From positions 1 through 64,000 of the forward strand of contig CASDSM010000024.1 of assembly GCA_949283375.1 (NCBI GenBank): DNA of 64,000 bases. The letters run 5' to 3'. Of this stretch, positions 1 through 7,714 are shown in pieces. The stretch is from an uncultured Eubacteriales bacterium (lineage in GTDB: Bacteria > Bacillota > Clostridia > Oscillospirales > Oscillospiraceae). The translations under genes were made by a program, and so were the position numbers. Under the pieces are notes generated by a model. That model did no database searches. It was not told the origin of the DNA and was given only the letters and a program-made list of their open reading frames with translations. The stretch's first letter is position 1, and each line of letters starts with the position of its first letter.

Positions 1-3
1 CTA

Positions 4-9
4 CCTCCT
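4..9 (-). promoter_or_regulatory. Possible ribosome binding site of a gene off the left edge
   Basis: The minus strand reads AGGAGG here, three bases from the window edge. A minus-strand gene could therefore begin just outside the window. No start codon can be seen, so this is an inference from the motif and its position only. Confidence 0.3.
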
Positions 10-90
10 TTGATTTCTGGTAATGCGGTCGCCAAACCTTTACCATCTTATCATTGGAGGTCGTTTTTTCATATACTGAAGTTTTTATTT

Positions 91-116
91 CCCCCGGTAG
101 AACCGGGGGTTTATTT
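91..116 (+). terminator. Rho-independent terminator-like hairpin
   Basis: A seven-base GC stem (CCCCCGG paired with CCGGGGG around a short TAGAA loop) is followed by TTTATTT. It would end plus-strand transcripts entering from the left and separates them from the DUF3137 gene. Confidence 0.6.
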
Positions 117-130
117 GGCTTCAAGCCGCC

Positions 131-165
131 AAAAACGCCCCTCCGGCAGAACACTGCCGGAGGGG
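131..165 (-). terminator. Perfect 12-bp hairpin with minus-strand T tract
   Basis: CCCCTCCGGCAG (138-149) pairs perfectly with CTGCCGGAGGGG (154-165) around an AACA loop. Read on the minus strand it is followed by GCGTTTTT, which fits a terminator for leftward transcription. On the plus strand it lies in the leader of the first gene. Confidence 0.55.
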
Positions 166-197
166 GCAAAACAAATCATAGACATGAGGTGCAGCAG

Positions 198-1151
198 ATG
201 ACGGAATATGATCTGGCCCTTCAGGCCACCGACCAGCGGCTGGAACAGCTGAGGCGGCGCGCGCGCAGAATGGAGCAGATGATGTATGCCGGCGTTTTGA
301 TGTTTGTGGGCAGCGGCGTTATGGTCGTGGCAGATGAGATGCTCCTCCACTGGGACATCGCCATTTTTCTGTGCCTGCTCCTTGCCCCGCTCGGTATTAT
401 AATGGTCATGGGCTCCCTCCTCGGGGGGTGGCTGGTGTCGCGGGCGGAAAAGAAGGTCACGGCGGCGTATGCGCCCGCCGTGCTGGCCCGGGTGATGGAC
501 CGGCTGGACTGGTATGACCACAGGGAACAGATAGACCGGAATTACCTGGACGCGAATTTCGGCTTTCCGTATTATGACAGGGTGGACAAGCACGGCGACT
601 ATGTGCGCGGCGTCTTCCGGGGCATCCCGCTGGAGTTCGGCGAGTTCGGCCTGGAGGAAGGGGAGTGGGTGAGAGACTCCGACGGGGAGGAGCACAAGCA
701 GTATGTCACCGTCTTCGCCGGCATTCTGGTGGTCTGCCACCACGGCCTGCTGCTGGGGTCGGATGTCGCCGTCACCCAGTATTCCACGCCCAGAGACCGG
801 CGCATGACGGGCGACCCCGGCTTTGACGACGCCTTCAGCCTCCTCGAGGGGGACGAGCGGGACGTGGAGCTGGCGTTCCCGCCGCATTACCGGGCGCAGT
901 TGACACAGCTTTCGATGGAGCGGGGGAAGAAGTTTGCCCTGCGCTTTCGCCGGGATGGCAAGCTGCTGATCGTCCTGCGGGGCTGGGACCTCTTTGAGCT
1001 GGGCGAGAGCAAGAACACGGGCGAGCTGATGGACAAGCTCGAGCGCGAGCTGATGGACTTCGGGGACGTTCTGACCATTCTGGGCAGTCCCGCCCGCGAG
1101 GGCGTGCGCCCTGCGGCGGGGAGCGGCCCGCAGGGGACCCCATGTGGCTGA
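198..1151 (+). CDS. DUF3137-family membrane protein
   Basis: The 317-residue product fits the DUF3137 family, whose function is unknown. A basic coiled N-terminus (QRLEQLRRRARRMEQ) precedes two membrane segments at about residues 33-52 and 55-77. The large soluble domain has the family pattern: a tyrosine-rich stretch, a VFAGILVV strand, a GDPGFDDAF-like motif and a C-terminal FELGES segment. The start at 198 is preferred because GAGGT lies eight bases upstream. An in-frame ATG at 54 would force translation through two hairpins. The stop overlaps the next small reading frame, which suggests coupling. Family assignment rests on recalled motifs. Confidence 0.78.
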   Translation: MTEYDLALQATDQRLEQLRRRARRMEQMMYAGVLMFVGSGVMVVADEMLLHWDIAIFLCLLLAPLGIIMVMGSLLGGWLVSRAEKKVTAAYAPAVLARVMDRLDWYDHREQIDRNYLDANFGFPYYDRVDKHGDYVRGVFRGIPLEFGEFGLEEGEWVRDSDGEEHKQYVTVFAGILVVCHHGLLLGSDVAVTQYSTPRDRRMTGDPGFDDAFSLLEGDERDVELAFPPHYRAQLTQLSMERGKKFALRFRRDGKLLIVLRGWDLFELGESKNTGELMDKLERELMDFGDVLTILGSPAREGVRPAAGSGPQGTPCG

Positions 1152-1300
1152 TCGGAACCGGCACCGGCGCGCTCGCGCTGCTGCTCGGCCTGCTCGGCAA
1201 GGGCCCGCGCAGGGTGCTCATCCCCCTCGGGGCGGGGCTGCTGGCGATGGGGCTGCTCTATGGCGCGCTGACCGCCTGCCTGCTCGGCGGCATCGACTGA
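1142..1300 (+). CDS. Small hydrophobic membrane protein (52 aa)
   Basis: This short frame starts inside the last codons of the DUF3137 gene (ATG at 1142, upstream stop at 1149-1151), an arrangement typical of translational coupling. The product begins MWLIGTGTGALALLLGLLG, has a short KGPRR turn and then a second hydrophobic stretch ending in LLGGID. It is therefore predicted as a two-helix hairpin protein. No family is recognised. GGGG about four bases before the ATG is a poor ribosome site, which also fits coupling. It could be a chance frame, but the clean hydrophobic-basic-hydrophobic pattern argues for a real gene. Confidence 0.5.
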   Translation: MWLIGTGTGALALLLGLLGKGPRRVLIPLGAGLLAMGLLYGALTACLLGGID

Positions 1301-1361
1301 GCATCGCCGGAGACGGCTGCAAAAGATATGGACAGAAAAATCAAAAAGGAGGACACAAAAC

Positions 1362-2801
1362 ATGAAACGACTGACAGCCATGCTGCTGACCCTGTTTCTC
1401 TGTCTCTCCTTGGCCGCCTGCAGCGGCGGGGAGACCGCCGGGCAGGAGACGGACCAGGAGGACCCCGCGCCGGTGACAGAGCCGGAGGCGGGGGCGGAAA
1501 CTCCCGCCGGTGAGGAGGTCACCCTCTACGCCGACTTCTCTGCCGGAAGCGAGACCGCCGGGGCGGACGGCCTGATCCGTACCGAGACGGCGACGGCGGC
1601 GGAGAAGACCCCGGAGGCCCTGGCCGCCGCCCTCACGGAGTGGACCGGCCTGGACTTCACCCTGAGCGGCGCCACGGTGGACGGGACCACCGTCACGGTG
1701 GACTGGGCGGCAAGCTCCACCCTGGTGGCCGGTCTGGACGACCGGGAGCAGAAGGAGGACTTCTTCTTCCACGACCAGGACTCCCTGCGCTGGTTCATGA
1801 TGGACAGCCTGTGGCAGACCCTGACGGCAAATCTCTCCGCAGAAGAGGTCTACTACACCATGGACGGCGGGCAGGAGCTCACCTTTGACGAGCTGGCCCC
1901 GGTGAGCACCTTCCCCTCCGGCATCGCCTATCTGGGCAGCCCCTTCTACTTCGCCCACGCGGACGGGCGGGGCGATGACGATGCCGCCGGTGAGACCGGT
2001 GACGCCGGCGATGCGGGCGATCCGGTGGATACGGGCGCGCAGGCCGACTTCTCCCGCACCGAGGGCAATTGGTATCTGGACGGGGAGGCGGGCTCTGCCA
2101 GCCTCTATATGGACGGCGAGGGCGGCTTCATCGCCTTCTATGCCAGCGGCTATACGGAGACGGCAGGCTATCTGGAGTATGTGGATGAGTACGGCGACGG
2201 CAACGGGCGCTACGACATGTACGACGGCGAAGGAAACTTCATCAACGGCTTCTACTTCGACTCGGACACCCAGATCCACATCGGCAACGGCGACCTCTCC
2301 TCGGTGTACATCCGGCTGGACACTCCCCCGGTGGACGGGGAGGAGGAGATGCCCGCCCCCGGCGTCCTGGTCTACAGCCCCGGCTTTACCGGGCTGACCC
2401 CTCTGGAGGCGGACAACGACTACTTCGGCGGCTACTACTACGCCGACCAGACGGAGGACGGACTCACCACCATCGTCAACTGCGGCTTTACGAATGATTC
2501 TCTCTTGACGGACGAAACCACCGAGGAGGCCATCGCCCGGTGGCTGGAGATGGTCTGCGGCGAGATGCCCGGCGAGCTCTCCATGGAGGAGACCGTCATG
2601 GAGTCCGTCCCCGCCTACCGCCTCACCTGGCGGACCGGGGCAAATGAGGACACCCGCCAGTGGGACGGCCTGATGGTCCTCACTGACCTCTACACCTACC
2701 TCTACGCCTTCGACACCCACGCGGACCACGCGGCGGAGATGGTGGACACCTGGGAGGAGGTCTTCGCCTCCCTGGAGCTGATCTTCCCTGAGGAGTCCTG
2801 A
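1362..2801 (+). CDS. Lipoprotein with GerMN-like N-terminal domain, function unknown
   Basis: The 479-residue product has a lipoprotein signal (MKRLTAMLLTLFLCLSLAAC, lipobox LAAC, lipidated Cys20), followed by an acidic Glu/Gly/Thr-rich linker to about residue 45. Residues 45-165 resemble GerMN-type domains in layout (alternating strands, a VTLYADF strand and an LTANLSAEEVYYTMDGG segment), but this is a weak match. The middle carries an acidic Asp/Gly-rich stretch, and a C-terminal alpha/beta domain runs from about residue 355. GGAGG lies ten bases before the ATG. It is expected on the outer face of the membrane. No enzymatic motif is visible. Confidence 0.6.
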   Translation: MKRLTAMLLTLFLCLSLAACSGGETAGQETDQEDPAPVTEPEAGAETPAGEEVTLYADFSAGSETAGADGLIRTETATAAEKTPEALAAALTEWTGLDFTLSGATVDGTTVTVDWAASSTLVAGLDDREQKEDFFFHDQDSLRWFMMDSLWQTLTANLSAEEVYYTMDGGQELTFDELAPVSTFPSGIAYLGSPFYFAHADGRGDDDAAGETGDAGDAGDPVDTGAQADFSRTEGNWYLDGEAGSASLYMDGEGGFIAFYASGYTETAGYLEYVDEYGDGNGRYDMYDGEGNFINGFYFDSDTQIHIGNGDLSSVYIRLDTPPVDGEEEMPAPGVLVYSPGFTGLTPLEADNDYFGGYYYADQTEDGLTTIVNCGFTNDSLLTDETTEEAIARWLEMVCGEMPGELSMEETVMESVPAYRLTWRTGANEDTRQWDGLMVLTDLYTYLYAFDTHADHAAEMVDTWEEVFASLELIFPEES

Positions 2802-2876
2802 GGCACAGCATCAAACAGGGCAGGGCTGCGGCGGCCCTTCACAGAAGCCCGCCGCGGTCTGCCCACCATATGTTAT

Positions 2877-2920
2877 GCAGAGCGCGCAGAGAACCAGAAA
2901 CGGTCCTCTGCGCGCTCTGC
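2877..2920. terminator. 15-bp perfect hairpin between convergent genes
   Basis: GCAGAGCGCGCAGAG (2877-2891) pairs perfectly with CTCTGCGCGCTCTGC (2906-2920). It lies between the lipoprotein gene and the oppositely oriented ABC operon, and probably acts as a transcription stop although no T run follows on either side. Confidence 0.45.
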
Positions 2921-2930
2921 CGGCACGTCA

Positions 2931-2974
2931 AAGCCGCCCGCCTGCGGAATGTCTTTCCCGCAGACGGGCGGCTT
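2931..2974 (-). terminator. Hairpin at the end of the trp-type ABC operon
   Basis: AAGCCGCCCG and CGGGCGGCTT form the outer stem, with a second CTGCGG/CCGCAG stem inside. On the minus strand it follows the ATPase stop codon by 17 bases and ends in a short CTTTGAC tract. It is a probable operon terminator with a weak U tract. Confidence 0.5.
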
Positions 2975-2991
2975 GCCGCAGGTTTTGGAGC

Positions 2992-3807
2992 TCACTCCCC
3001 CTCTACGGTGGACAGGAGGATGCGGTCGTTGTTGAAGGTGCGTTTCGCCTGCTCGCGGAACTTTTGCAGGAGGTCCTGCACGGTCAGGCCACTGCGCTCC
3101 TGCCCCTTGAGGTCGAGGACGATGTGCCCCCGGTCCATCATCAGCGTCCGGTTGCCCAGCTCAAGCGCCTGGTTCATATTGTGGGTGACCATCATGCAGG
3201 AGATCTGCCGCTCGGCGACGATGGAGCGGGTCATCTCCAGCACCTTTTCCGCCGTGGCCGGGTCGAGGGCGGCGGTGTGCTCGTCGAGCAGGAGAAGCTT
3301 GGGGGTGACGATGGTCGCCATCAGCAGGGTGAGCGCCTGGCGCTGGCCGCCGGAGAGCAGGCCCACCGGCTGGCGCATCCGGTCCTCCAGCCCCATGCCG
3401 AGCAGGGCGAGGTGGTCGCGGAACATCCGCTTCTCCGTGGCGTTCACCCGGCTGAAAAAGCCGAGCCCCTGGCGGGAGGCGCGCAGGTAGGCCAGCGAGA
3501 GGTTCTCCTCGATGGTCATGTGCGGGGCGGTGCCCTTGAGCGGGTCCTGGAAGAGGCGGCCGATCACGCGCGAGCGGCGGTACTCCGGCTGATAGGTGAT
3601 ATCCCGCCCGTCGAGCTCGATGGTGCCCTCGTCCACATAGAAGACGCCGGCAATGGCGTTGAAGAGGGTGCTCTTGCCCGCCCCGTTGGAGCCGACGATG
3701 GTGACAAAGTCGCCGTCCTCGAGCTGGAAGCTGAGGTGCTCGATCGCCTTCTTCTCGTTCACGGTGCCGGGGTTGAAGGTCTTGCTCAGGTTGGTCATCT
3801 TCAGCAT
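2992..3807 (-). CDS. ABC importer ATPase, TrpZ-like
   Basis: The 271-residue ATPase energises import by the upstream binding protein and permease. It has a Walker A motif (GSNGAGKST), an ABC signature preceded by Gln and Arg (LLSGGQRQALT), a Walker B motif (LLLLDEHTAALDP) and a His switch (MMVTHN). DEHTAALDP with LSGGQRQALTLLMAT is characteristic of the ATPases paired with PF04392-type binding proteins. The ATG at 3807 is preferred over one ten codons upstream because GGGAGGGAG precedes it and it follows the permease stop by one base. Third gene of the Trp T-box operon, so tryptophan import is inferred from the leader. Confidence 0.85.
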   Translation of the reverse strand: MLKMTNLSKTFNPGTVNEKKAIEHLSFQLEDGDFVTIVGSNGAGKSTLFNAIAGVFYVDEGTIELDGRDITYQPEYRRSRVIGRLFQDPLKGTAPHMTIEENLSLAYLRASRQGLGFFSRVNATEKRMFRDHLALLGMGLEDRMRQPVGLLSGGQRQALTLLMATIVTPKLLLLDEHTAALDPATAEKVLEMTRSIVAERQISCMMVTHNMNQALELGNRTLMMDRGHIVLDLKGQERSGLTVQDLLQKFREQAKRTFNNDRILLSTVEGE

Positions 3808-3808
3808 A

Positions 3809-4726
3809 TCACTCTCTCCCTCCCCGCACAGATGCATGCCGCTTCTGCTGGAAGGCGGCCCACTCCTTCAACGTCGGCAGGGCGATGGCGAAGCCCACGA
3901 TGATGGCCGAGACCAGCTTGAGGCACTCGGCGGGCACATTCAGCCGCAGGGCGATGGCGATGACAAAACGGTAGAGCACGCTGCCCACCACCACGGCGAG
4001 CACCGAGCGGCCCATGCCGCCCTTGCCCACCAGCGTCTGGCCGATGATGAGGGAGGCCAGACCGATGACCACCATGCCGGTGCCGAGGTTGATGTCCGAG
4101 GTCTTGTTGTACTGCGCGAGGACCGCCCCGGAGAGGGAGGTCATCGCGTTGGCCACGCAGAGGCCGATCGTGATCATAAAGGAGGTGTTGATGGAGGAGG
4201 CGCGCACCATGTCAGGATTGTCGCCGGTGGCGCGGATGGAGATGCCCAGCCGCGTGCCGAGGAAGCGCACCAGCGCAAGACTCACCACCCCGGTGATGAG
4301 TACCGCCACCGCCAGCCGGTCCCAGCTGCCGAGCACCGGCTCGAGCGCGCCCTCCGCCAGCGTGAAGATGGTGTCGCTGGCAAAGAGGGAGAGATTGCTG
4401 GAAAAGCCCATCACCGCCAGATTCACGGTGTAGAGGCCGGTGTTGGTCACGATGCCCGCCAGAATGGAGGGAACGCCCAGCCGCGTCTGCAAAAAGGCGG
4501 TGATAAAGCCCGCCAGCGCCCCGGCCAGCATCGCCGCCGGAAGGGCGAGGATGGGGTGGCCCATCAGGCAGACCGCCGCCGAGACGGCGCAGCCGAGGGT
4601 GAAGCTGCCGTCGGTGGTCATATCGGCAATATTTAATGTGCTGAAGCTCAAAAAGAGTGCCAGCGCCACCAGAGCGTAGATAAAGCCTACCTCCAGCGCG
4701 TTTTGTACAATGGACAGGGTCAGCAT
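3809..4726 (-). CDS. ABC importer permease, TrpY-like
   Basis: The 305-residue integral membrane protein has about eight to nine hydrophobic segments and the features of the LivH-related branch found beside PF04392-type binding proteins: FSTLNIADMTTDGSF near the N-terminus, a GVPSILAGIVTNTGLYTVNL segment and an ATGDNPDMVRASSIN cytoplasmic loop. It forms the channel for the substrate delivered by the lipoprotein encoded upstream. Its stop is one base from the ATPase start, so the two are translationally linked. It is clearly paralogous to the permease at 7715, which shares the FADLTVDGS and GIPPILAGILTQISLYSINL motifs. Confidence 0.85.
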   Translation of the reverse strand: MLTLSIVQNALEVGFIYALVALALFLSFSTLNIADMTTDGSFTLGCAVSAAVCLMGHPILALPAAMLAGALAGFITAFLQTRLGVPSILAGIVTNTGLYTVNLAVMGFSSNLSLFASDTIFTLAEGALEPVLGSWDRLAVAVLITGVVSLALVRFLGTRLGISIRATGDNPDMVRASSINTSFMITIGLCVANAMTSLSGAVLAQYNKTSDINLGTGMVVIGLASLIIGQTLVGKGGMGRSVLAVVVGSVLYRFVIAIALRLNVPAECLKLVSAIIVGFAIALPTLKEWAAFQQKRHASVRGGRE

Positions 4727-4817
4727 ACCTCATTCTCCTCACTCGCGCCGCGCCGGGGAAGCGCACGCTCCCCCGGACGGCCGGTCAGACGGTTCCTTGA
4801 TACAGTTGGGACAGCCG

Positions 4818-5909
4818 TCAGTCCTCGGTGGTGGTCACCTCGACGACGGTGGAGGCCATCTCCGCAAAGGCGGAGTAGTCGATGCCGAGGGCGGCGGCGG
4901 TCTCGGTGTTGACGGTGATGATGCCGCCGTCCATCACATGGTACTCCGGGATCTCGCCGGTCTGGAGGACCTCGATGGCCATGTCCGCCACATAGGCGCC
5001 CAGCTCGGTGTAGTTCACGCCGCAGGTGGTGAAGGCGCCGTTGCGCACGAAGGAGTCCGCCCCGGTGTAGTGCGGGACGCCCGCCTCGATCAGCGTCTCA
5101 TAGATCGCCAGCTCCGCGCCCATCACCACGTTGTCCGTCGGGGTGAAGATGGCATCCACCTGGTCGGTCAGGTTGGTCACGGCGGCGAGGATCTCGTCGG
5201 TGGTGTTGCCGGTGCTCTCGATGTAGGCGATGCCGGCCTCATCCAGATAGGCCTTGGCCTCCTCGATCGGGCGGGCGCTGTTCGTCTCGCTCTTGGAGTA
5301 GAGCAGGCCGACGGTCTGGACGTCCGGGTTCTGGGCGAGCATCATGTCCAGGATGAAGGCGGTGTTGAGCGCGTCGGACACGCCGGTGACATAGTCGATG
5401 CCGGTCAGGCCGGACTCATCGGGATAGGAGATGGCGGCGTAGATGACGGGGATATCCGCGTCCTCCACGGCGGTGACCATGCACTGGGCGGCCAGGGTGG
5501 CGATAGGGATCACCGCGTCATAGCCGTCGGAGACCACCTGAGAGCCGATCTGGGAGAGGACGGTCGCGTCGTTCTGGCCGCTGAAGGACTGATAGGTGAT
5601 CTCGATGCCCTGCTCAGCGGCGATCGCGTCCAGCTCGGCCTCGATGGCGGTGCGGATCTCGTCAAGGGAGGCGTGGTCCATCTGCTGGACGATGGCGACC
5701 TTATAGCTCTGCGCGCCGCCGGTGGAGACCTCGTCACTGTCGGCGTCGCCCGCCTCGGTGGTGTCCGGCGTGGCCGCGCTGTCCTCCGTATCGCCGGTGG
5801 ACGCATCTCCGCCCGAGCTGTCCGCCGCCGTGTCGCCGCCGCAGGCGGCCAGGGCCAGGCACATCACAAGGGCCAGCAGCAGGGCCAGCATTCTCTTCAT
5901 CTTCATCAT
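4818..5909 (-). CDS. ABC substrate-binding lipoprotein, TrpX-like (PF04392 type)
   Basis: The product is 363 residues. A lipoprotein signal (MKMKRMLALLLALVMCLALAAC) is followed by an Asp/Ser/Thr-rich linker of about 45 residues, then the two-lobe binding domain starting at YKVAIVQQMDHASLDEIRTAIEAEL. The pattern fits the ABC_sub_bind family, which includes the tryptophan/tyrosine receptors of Firmicutes. The ATG at 5909 is chosen because AGGAGG sits eight bases upstream (5918-5923). The gene is first in an operon preceded by a T-box leader with a UGG specifier, so uncharged tRNA-Trp should raise expression. Substrate identity comes from the leader, not from the protein sequence. Confidence 0.85.
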   Translation of the reverse strand: MMKMKRMLALLLALVMCLALAACGGDTAADSSGGDASTGDTEDSAATPDTTEAGDADSDEVSTGGAQSYKVAIVQQMDHASLDEIRTAIEAELDAIAAEQGIEITYQSFSGQNDATVLSQIGSQVVSDGYDAVIPIATLAAQCMVTAVEDADIPVIYAAISYPDESGLTGIDYVTGVSDALNTAFILDMMLAQNPDVQTVGLLYSKSETNSARPIEEAKAYLDEAGIAYIESTGNTTDEILAAVTNLTDQVDAIFTPTDNVVMGAELAIYETLIEAGVPHYTGADSFVRNGAFTTCGVNYTELGAYVADMAIEVLQTGEIPEYHVMDGGIITVNTETAAALGIDYSAFAEMASTVVEVTTTED

Positions 5910-5952
5910 CTCAGGTTCCTCCTTTTCCTGTTTTGATGGGCGCGGGAAAAAC

Positions 5953-5983
5953 AAAAAAACCCCTGTCCCATATGGGACAAGAG
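5953..5983 (-). terminator. T-box regulated terminator
   Basis: On the minus strand CTCTTGTCCC (5983-5974) pairs with GGGACAGGGG (5969-5960) around ATAT, followed by seven T residues. It lies immediately after the conserved T-box sequence and 44 bases before the trpX-like start codon. It is the attenuator of the leader. Confidence 0.88.
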
Positions 5984-6229
5984 TTGCTCTCCTGCGGTAC
6001 CACCCAAATTGATACGTTTCGTATCCGCTCTCTCAGCATACACGCGATATGCCCCTGCTTGATAACGGGCCAGGCTCCCGTCGGCACCTAATGGGAAAAC
6101 ACCGGTTTTCCGTTCAGGCCGCCCTCCGAAGTCCATTCCGCCCCCGCCTCTTCGCCGCACTCTCACCGTCTGCGGCTCGCTTGGGAGTTGGCGCTGGGAC
6201 GTACTCCTCTTCGTCACCGGTTTGAACTT
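5953..6229 (-). promoter_or_regulatory. T-box leader with UGG (Trp) specifier
   Basis: The minus-strand leader contains the hallmark T-box GGGTGGTACCGCAGG (plus coordinates 5991-6005), which pairs with the tRNA acceptor end. The Stem I opening GACGAAGAGGAGTA is at about 6217-6204, and an apical AGAGTGCGGC region follows. The 3' side of Stem I reads GGAATGGAC, placing TGG (6135-6133) in the usual GAA-specifier-A context, so tRNA-Trp is the predicted ligand. A GATACG/CGTATC hairpin just precedes the T-box. Uncharged tRNA-Trp should stabilise the antiterminator and allow reading into the ABC importer operon. The T-box call is firm. The specifier was assigned by context rather than by folding. 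Confidence 0.9.
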
Positions 6230-6235
6230 GTCCCT

Positions 6236-6264
6236 ATTATAGCCACTGCGCCGAAGGCTGTCAA
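6236..6264 (-). promoter_or_regulatory. Sigma-A promoter of the T-box operon
   Basis: The minus strand has consensus TTGACA (6264-6259), a 17-base spacer and consensus TATAAT (6241-6236). Transcription would start near 6229, just before Stem I of the T-box leader. Confidence 0.9.
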
Positions 6265-6312
6265 CCATTTTTTCAAAATTTTCATTCCGCCCTTTTTCCC
6301 GCTGTTTGCCAC

Positions 6313-6340
6313 TTGACAAACCCATTTGCGCGAGTATAAT
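6313..6340 (+). promoter_or_regulatory. Sigma-A promoter of the second ABC operon
   Basis: Consensus TTGACA (6313-6318) and TATAAT (6335-6340) are separated by 16 bases. It faces away from the T-box promoter, with about 50 bases between the two -35 boxes, and drives the binding protein at 6494. Confidence 0.87.
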
Positions 6341-6346
6341 TTAGCA

Positions 6347-6493
6347 CATAAAAGCAGGAAATCGCTAAAGTGCGTCATTTTCTGCCGCCCCGCCCGTCCC
6401 GGCGCGGGGTGCGCGTCCGCCCCTCCGGCGCGGGGAAATGCGGCCCGGGCGGGGCGCTCGCATGCAAAGCAACAGCTAAGAGGAGGATGAATC
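6347..6493 (+). promoter_or_regulatory. Structured GC-rich 5' leader of the second ABC operon
   Basis: GCCCCGCCCG (6387-6396) is perfectly complementary to CGGGCGGGGC (6446-6455) and encloses two smaller GC-rich repeats, so a branched fold is possible. No T-box sequence or other recognised riboswitch motif is present. It occupies the place that the T-box holds in the divergent paralogous operon. Whether it regulates is unknown. Confidence 0.4.
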
Positions 6494-7591
6494 ATGAAGA
6501 ATCTGAAGAAGCTGCTGGCCCTGCTGCTGGCGCTCGTGATGTGCTTGGCTCTGGCCGCCTGCGGCGAGAATGCCGGCGGCGCGGACGACGCATCGGACGG
6601 CGCTGACAGCGCGTCCACCGGCGACACGGCGGACGATGCCGCTGCGCCGGACACCACCGAGGCGGACGACGCGGACGGCGAGGAGGTCTCCACCGGCGGC
6701 GAGACCTACACCATCGGCATCTGCCAGCTCATGCAGCACGACGCGCTGGACGCCGCCACCCAGGGCTTCCAGGACGCCCTGACCGAGAAGCTGGGCGACG
6801 CGGTCACCTTTGACCTGCAGAACGCCCAGGGCGACACCCCCACCTGCTCCACCATCGTCACCGGCTTTGTCTCCAACGGCTATGACCTGATCTTGGCCAA
6901 CGCCACCCCCGCCCTCCAGGCCGCCATGTCCGCCACTTCTGACATCCCCATCCTGGGCACCTCCGTCACCGACTACGCCACCGCCCTCAACGCCCCCGAC
7001 ATGGACGCCGCGCAGGGCACCGGCATCAACGTCTGCGGCACCTCTGACGGCGTGTCCGCCCAGCTTTACGCCGATCTGGTGAGAGAGCTCGTGCCCGATG
7101 CGCAGAACGTCTCCATCCTCTACTGCTCCGCCGAGGCCAACTCCGTCCTCCAGGCCGAGCAGTTCCAGGCCTGCATGGAGGCCATGGGCGCCACCTGCAC
7201 CGTCTACACCTTCGCTGACTCCAATGACATGCAGTCCGTCGTCACCTCCGCCATCAACGGCTGTGACGCGCTCTACATCCCCACTGACAACACCGCCGCC
7301 TCCAACATGACCATCGTGGCCAACGTGTGCCAGCCCGCCGGTATCCCCGTGATCTGCGGCGAGGAGGGTATGTGCGGCAACGGCGGCCTCGCCACCGTCT
7401 CCATCAGCTACTACGACATCGGATACATGTGCGGCGAGCAGGCCTATGAGATCCTGGTCAACGGCGCCGACATCTCCACCATGCCCATCGGCTACTCCGA
7501 GAACCCGGTGAAGAAGTACAACGCCGACTATGCCGCCGCCATCGGCTTCGAGATGCCCGAGGGCTTCGAGGCCATCGCCGCCGCGGAGTGA
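6494..7591 (+). CDS. ABC substrate-binding lipoprotein, PF04392 type (paralogue)
   Basis: This 365-residue lipoprotein (lipobox LAAC, acidic linker, then YTIGICQLMQHDALDAATQGFQDAL) is paralogous to the product at 4818-5909. The signal peptides are nearly the same and the VSTGGE-Y junction is shared. The binding lobes contain the family's QGDTPTCSTI and IYTPTDN-like (LYIPTDNTAASNM) segments. AGGAGG at about 6480-6485 supports the start. It heads a second binding protein-permease-ATPase set transcribed divergently from the T-box operon. The ligand is probably an aromatic amino acid or related solute, but nothing in the sequence fixes it. Confidence 0.85.
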   Translation: MKNLKKLLALLLALVMCLALAACGENAGGADDASDGADSASTGDTADDAAAPDTTEADDADGEEVSTGGETYTIGICQLMQHDALDAATQGFQDALTEKLGDAVTFDLQNAQGDTPTCSTIVTGFVSNGYDLILANATPALQAAMSATSDIPILGTSVTDYATALNAPDMDAAQGTGINVCGTSDGVSAQLYADLVRELVPDAQNVSILYCSAEANSVLQAEQFQACMEAMGATCTVYTFADSNDMQSVVTSAINGCDALYIPTDNTAASNMTIVANVCQPAGIPVICGEEGMCGNGGLATVSISYYDIGYMCGEQAYEILVNGADISTMPIGYSENPVKKYNADYAAAIGFEMPEGFEAIAAAE

Positions 7592-7625
7592 CCGCTCTGA
7601 CTGACCGCAGATAACAAAAGGACAA

Positions 7626-7663
7626 AAAATCCCGGCCGGGGCTTCCCCTGGCCGGGATTTTAT
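7626..7663 (+). terminator. Intra-operon terminator after the binding-protein gene
   Basis: AAAATCCCGGCC and GGCCGGGATTTT form the stem, and the GGGG-CTT-CCCC inner part extends it almost perfectly. It stands between the binding protein and permease genes. Partial termination here would make more binding protein than membrane components. Confidence 0.8.
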
Positions 7664-7714
7664 GCTATAGTGTATTCTGGATTTTTATTGCCTGAGAACA
7701 GGGAGGACTGCACT

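Noticed and set aside
54..197. Upstream extension of the DUF3137 gene to ATG 54
   Set aside because: It would translate through two strong hairpins. ATG 198 has a ribosome site and gives a sensible N-terminus.
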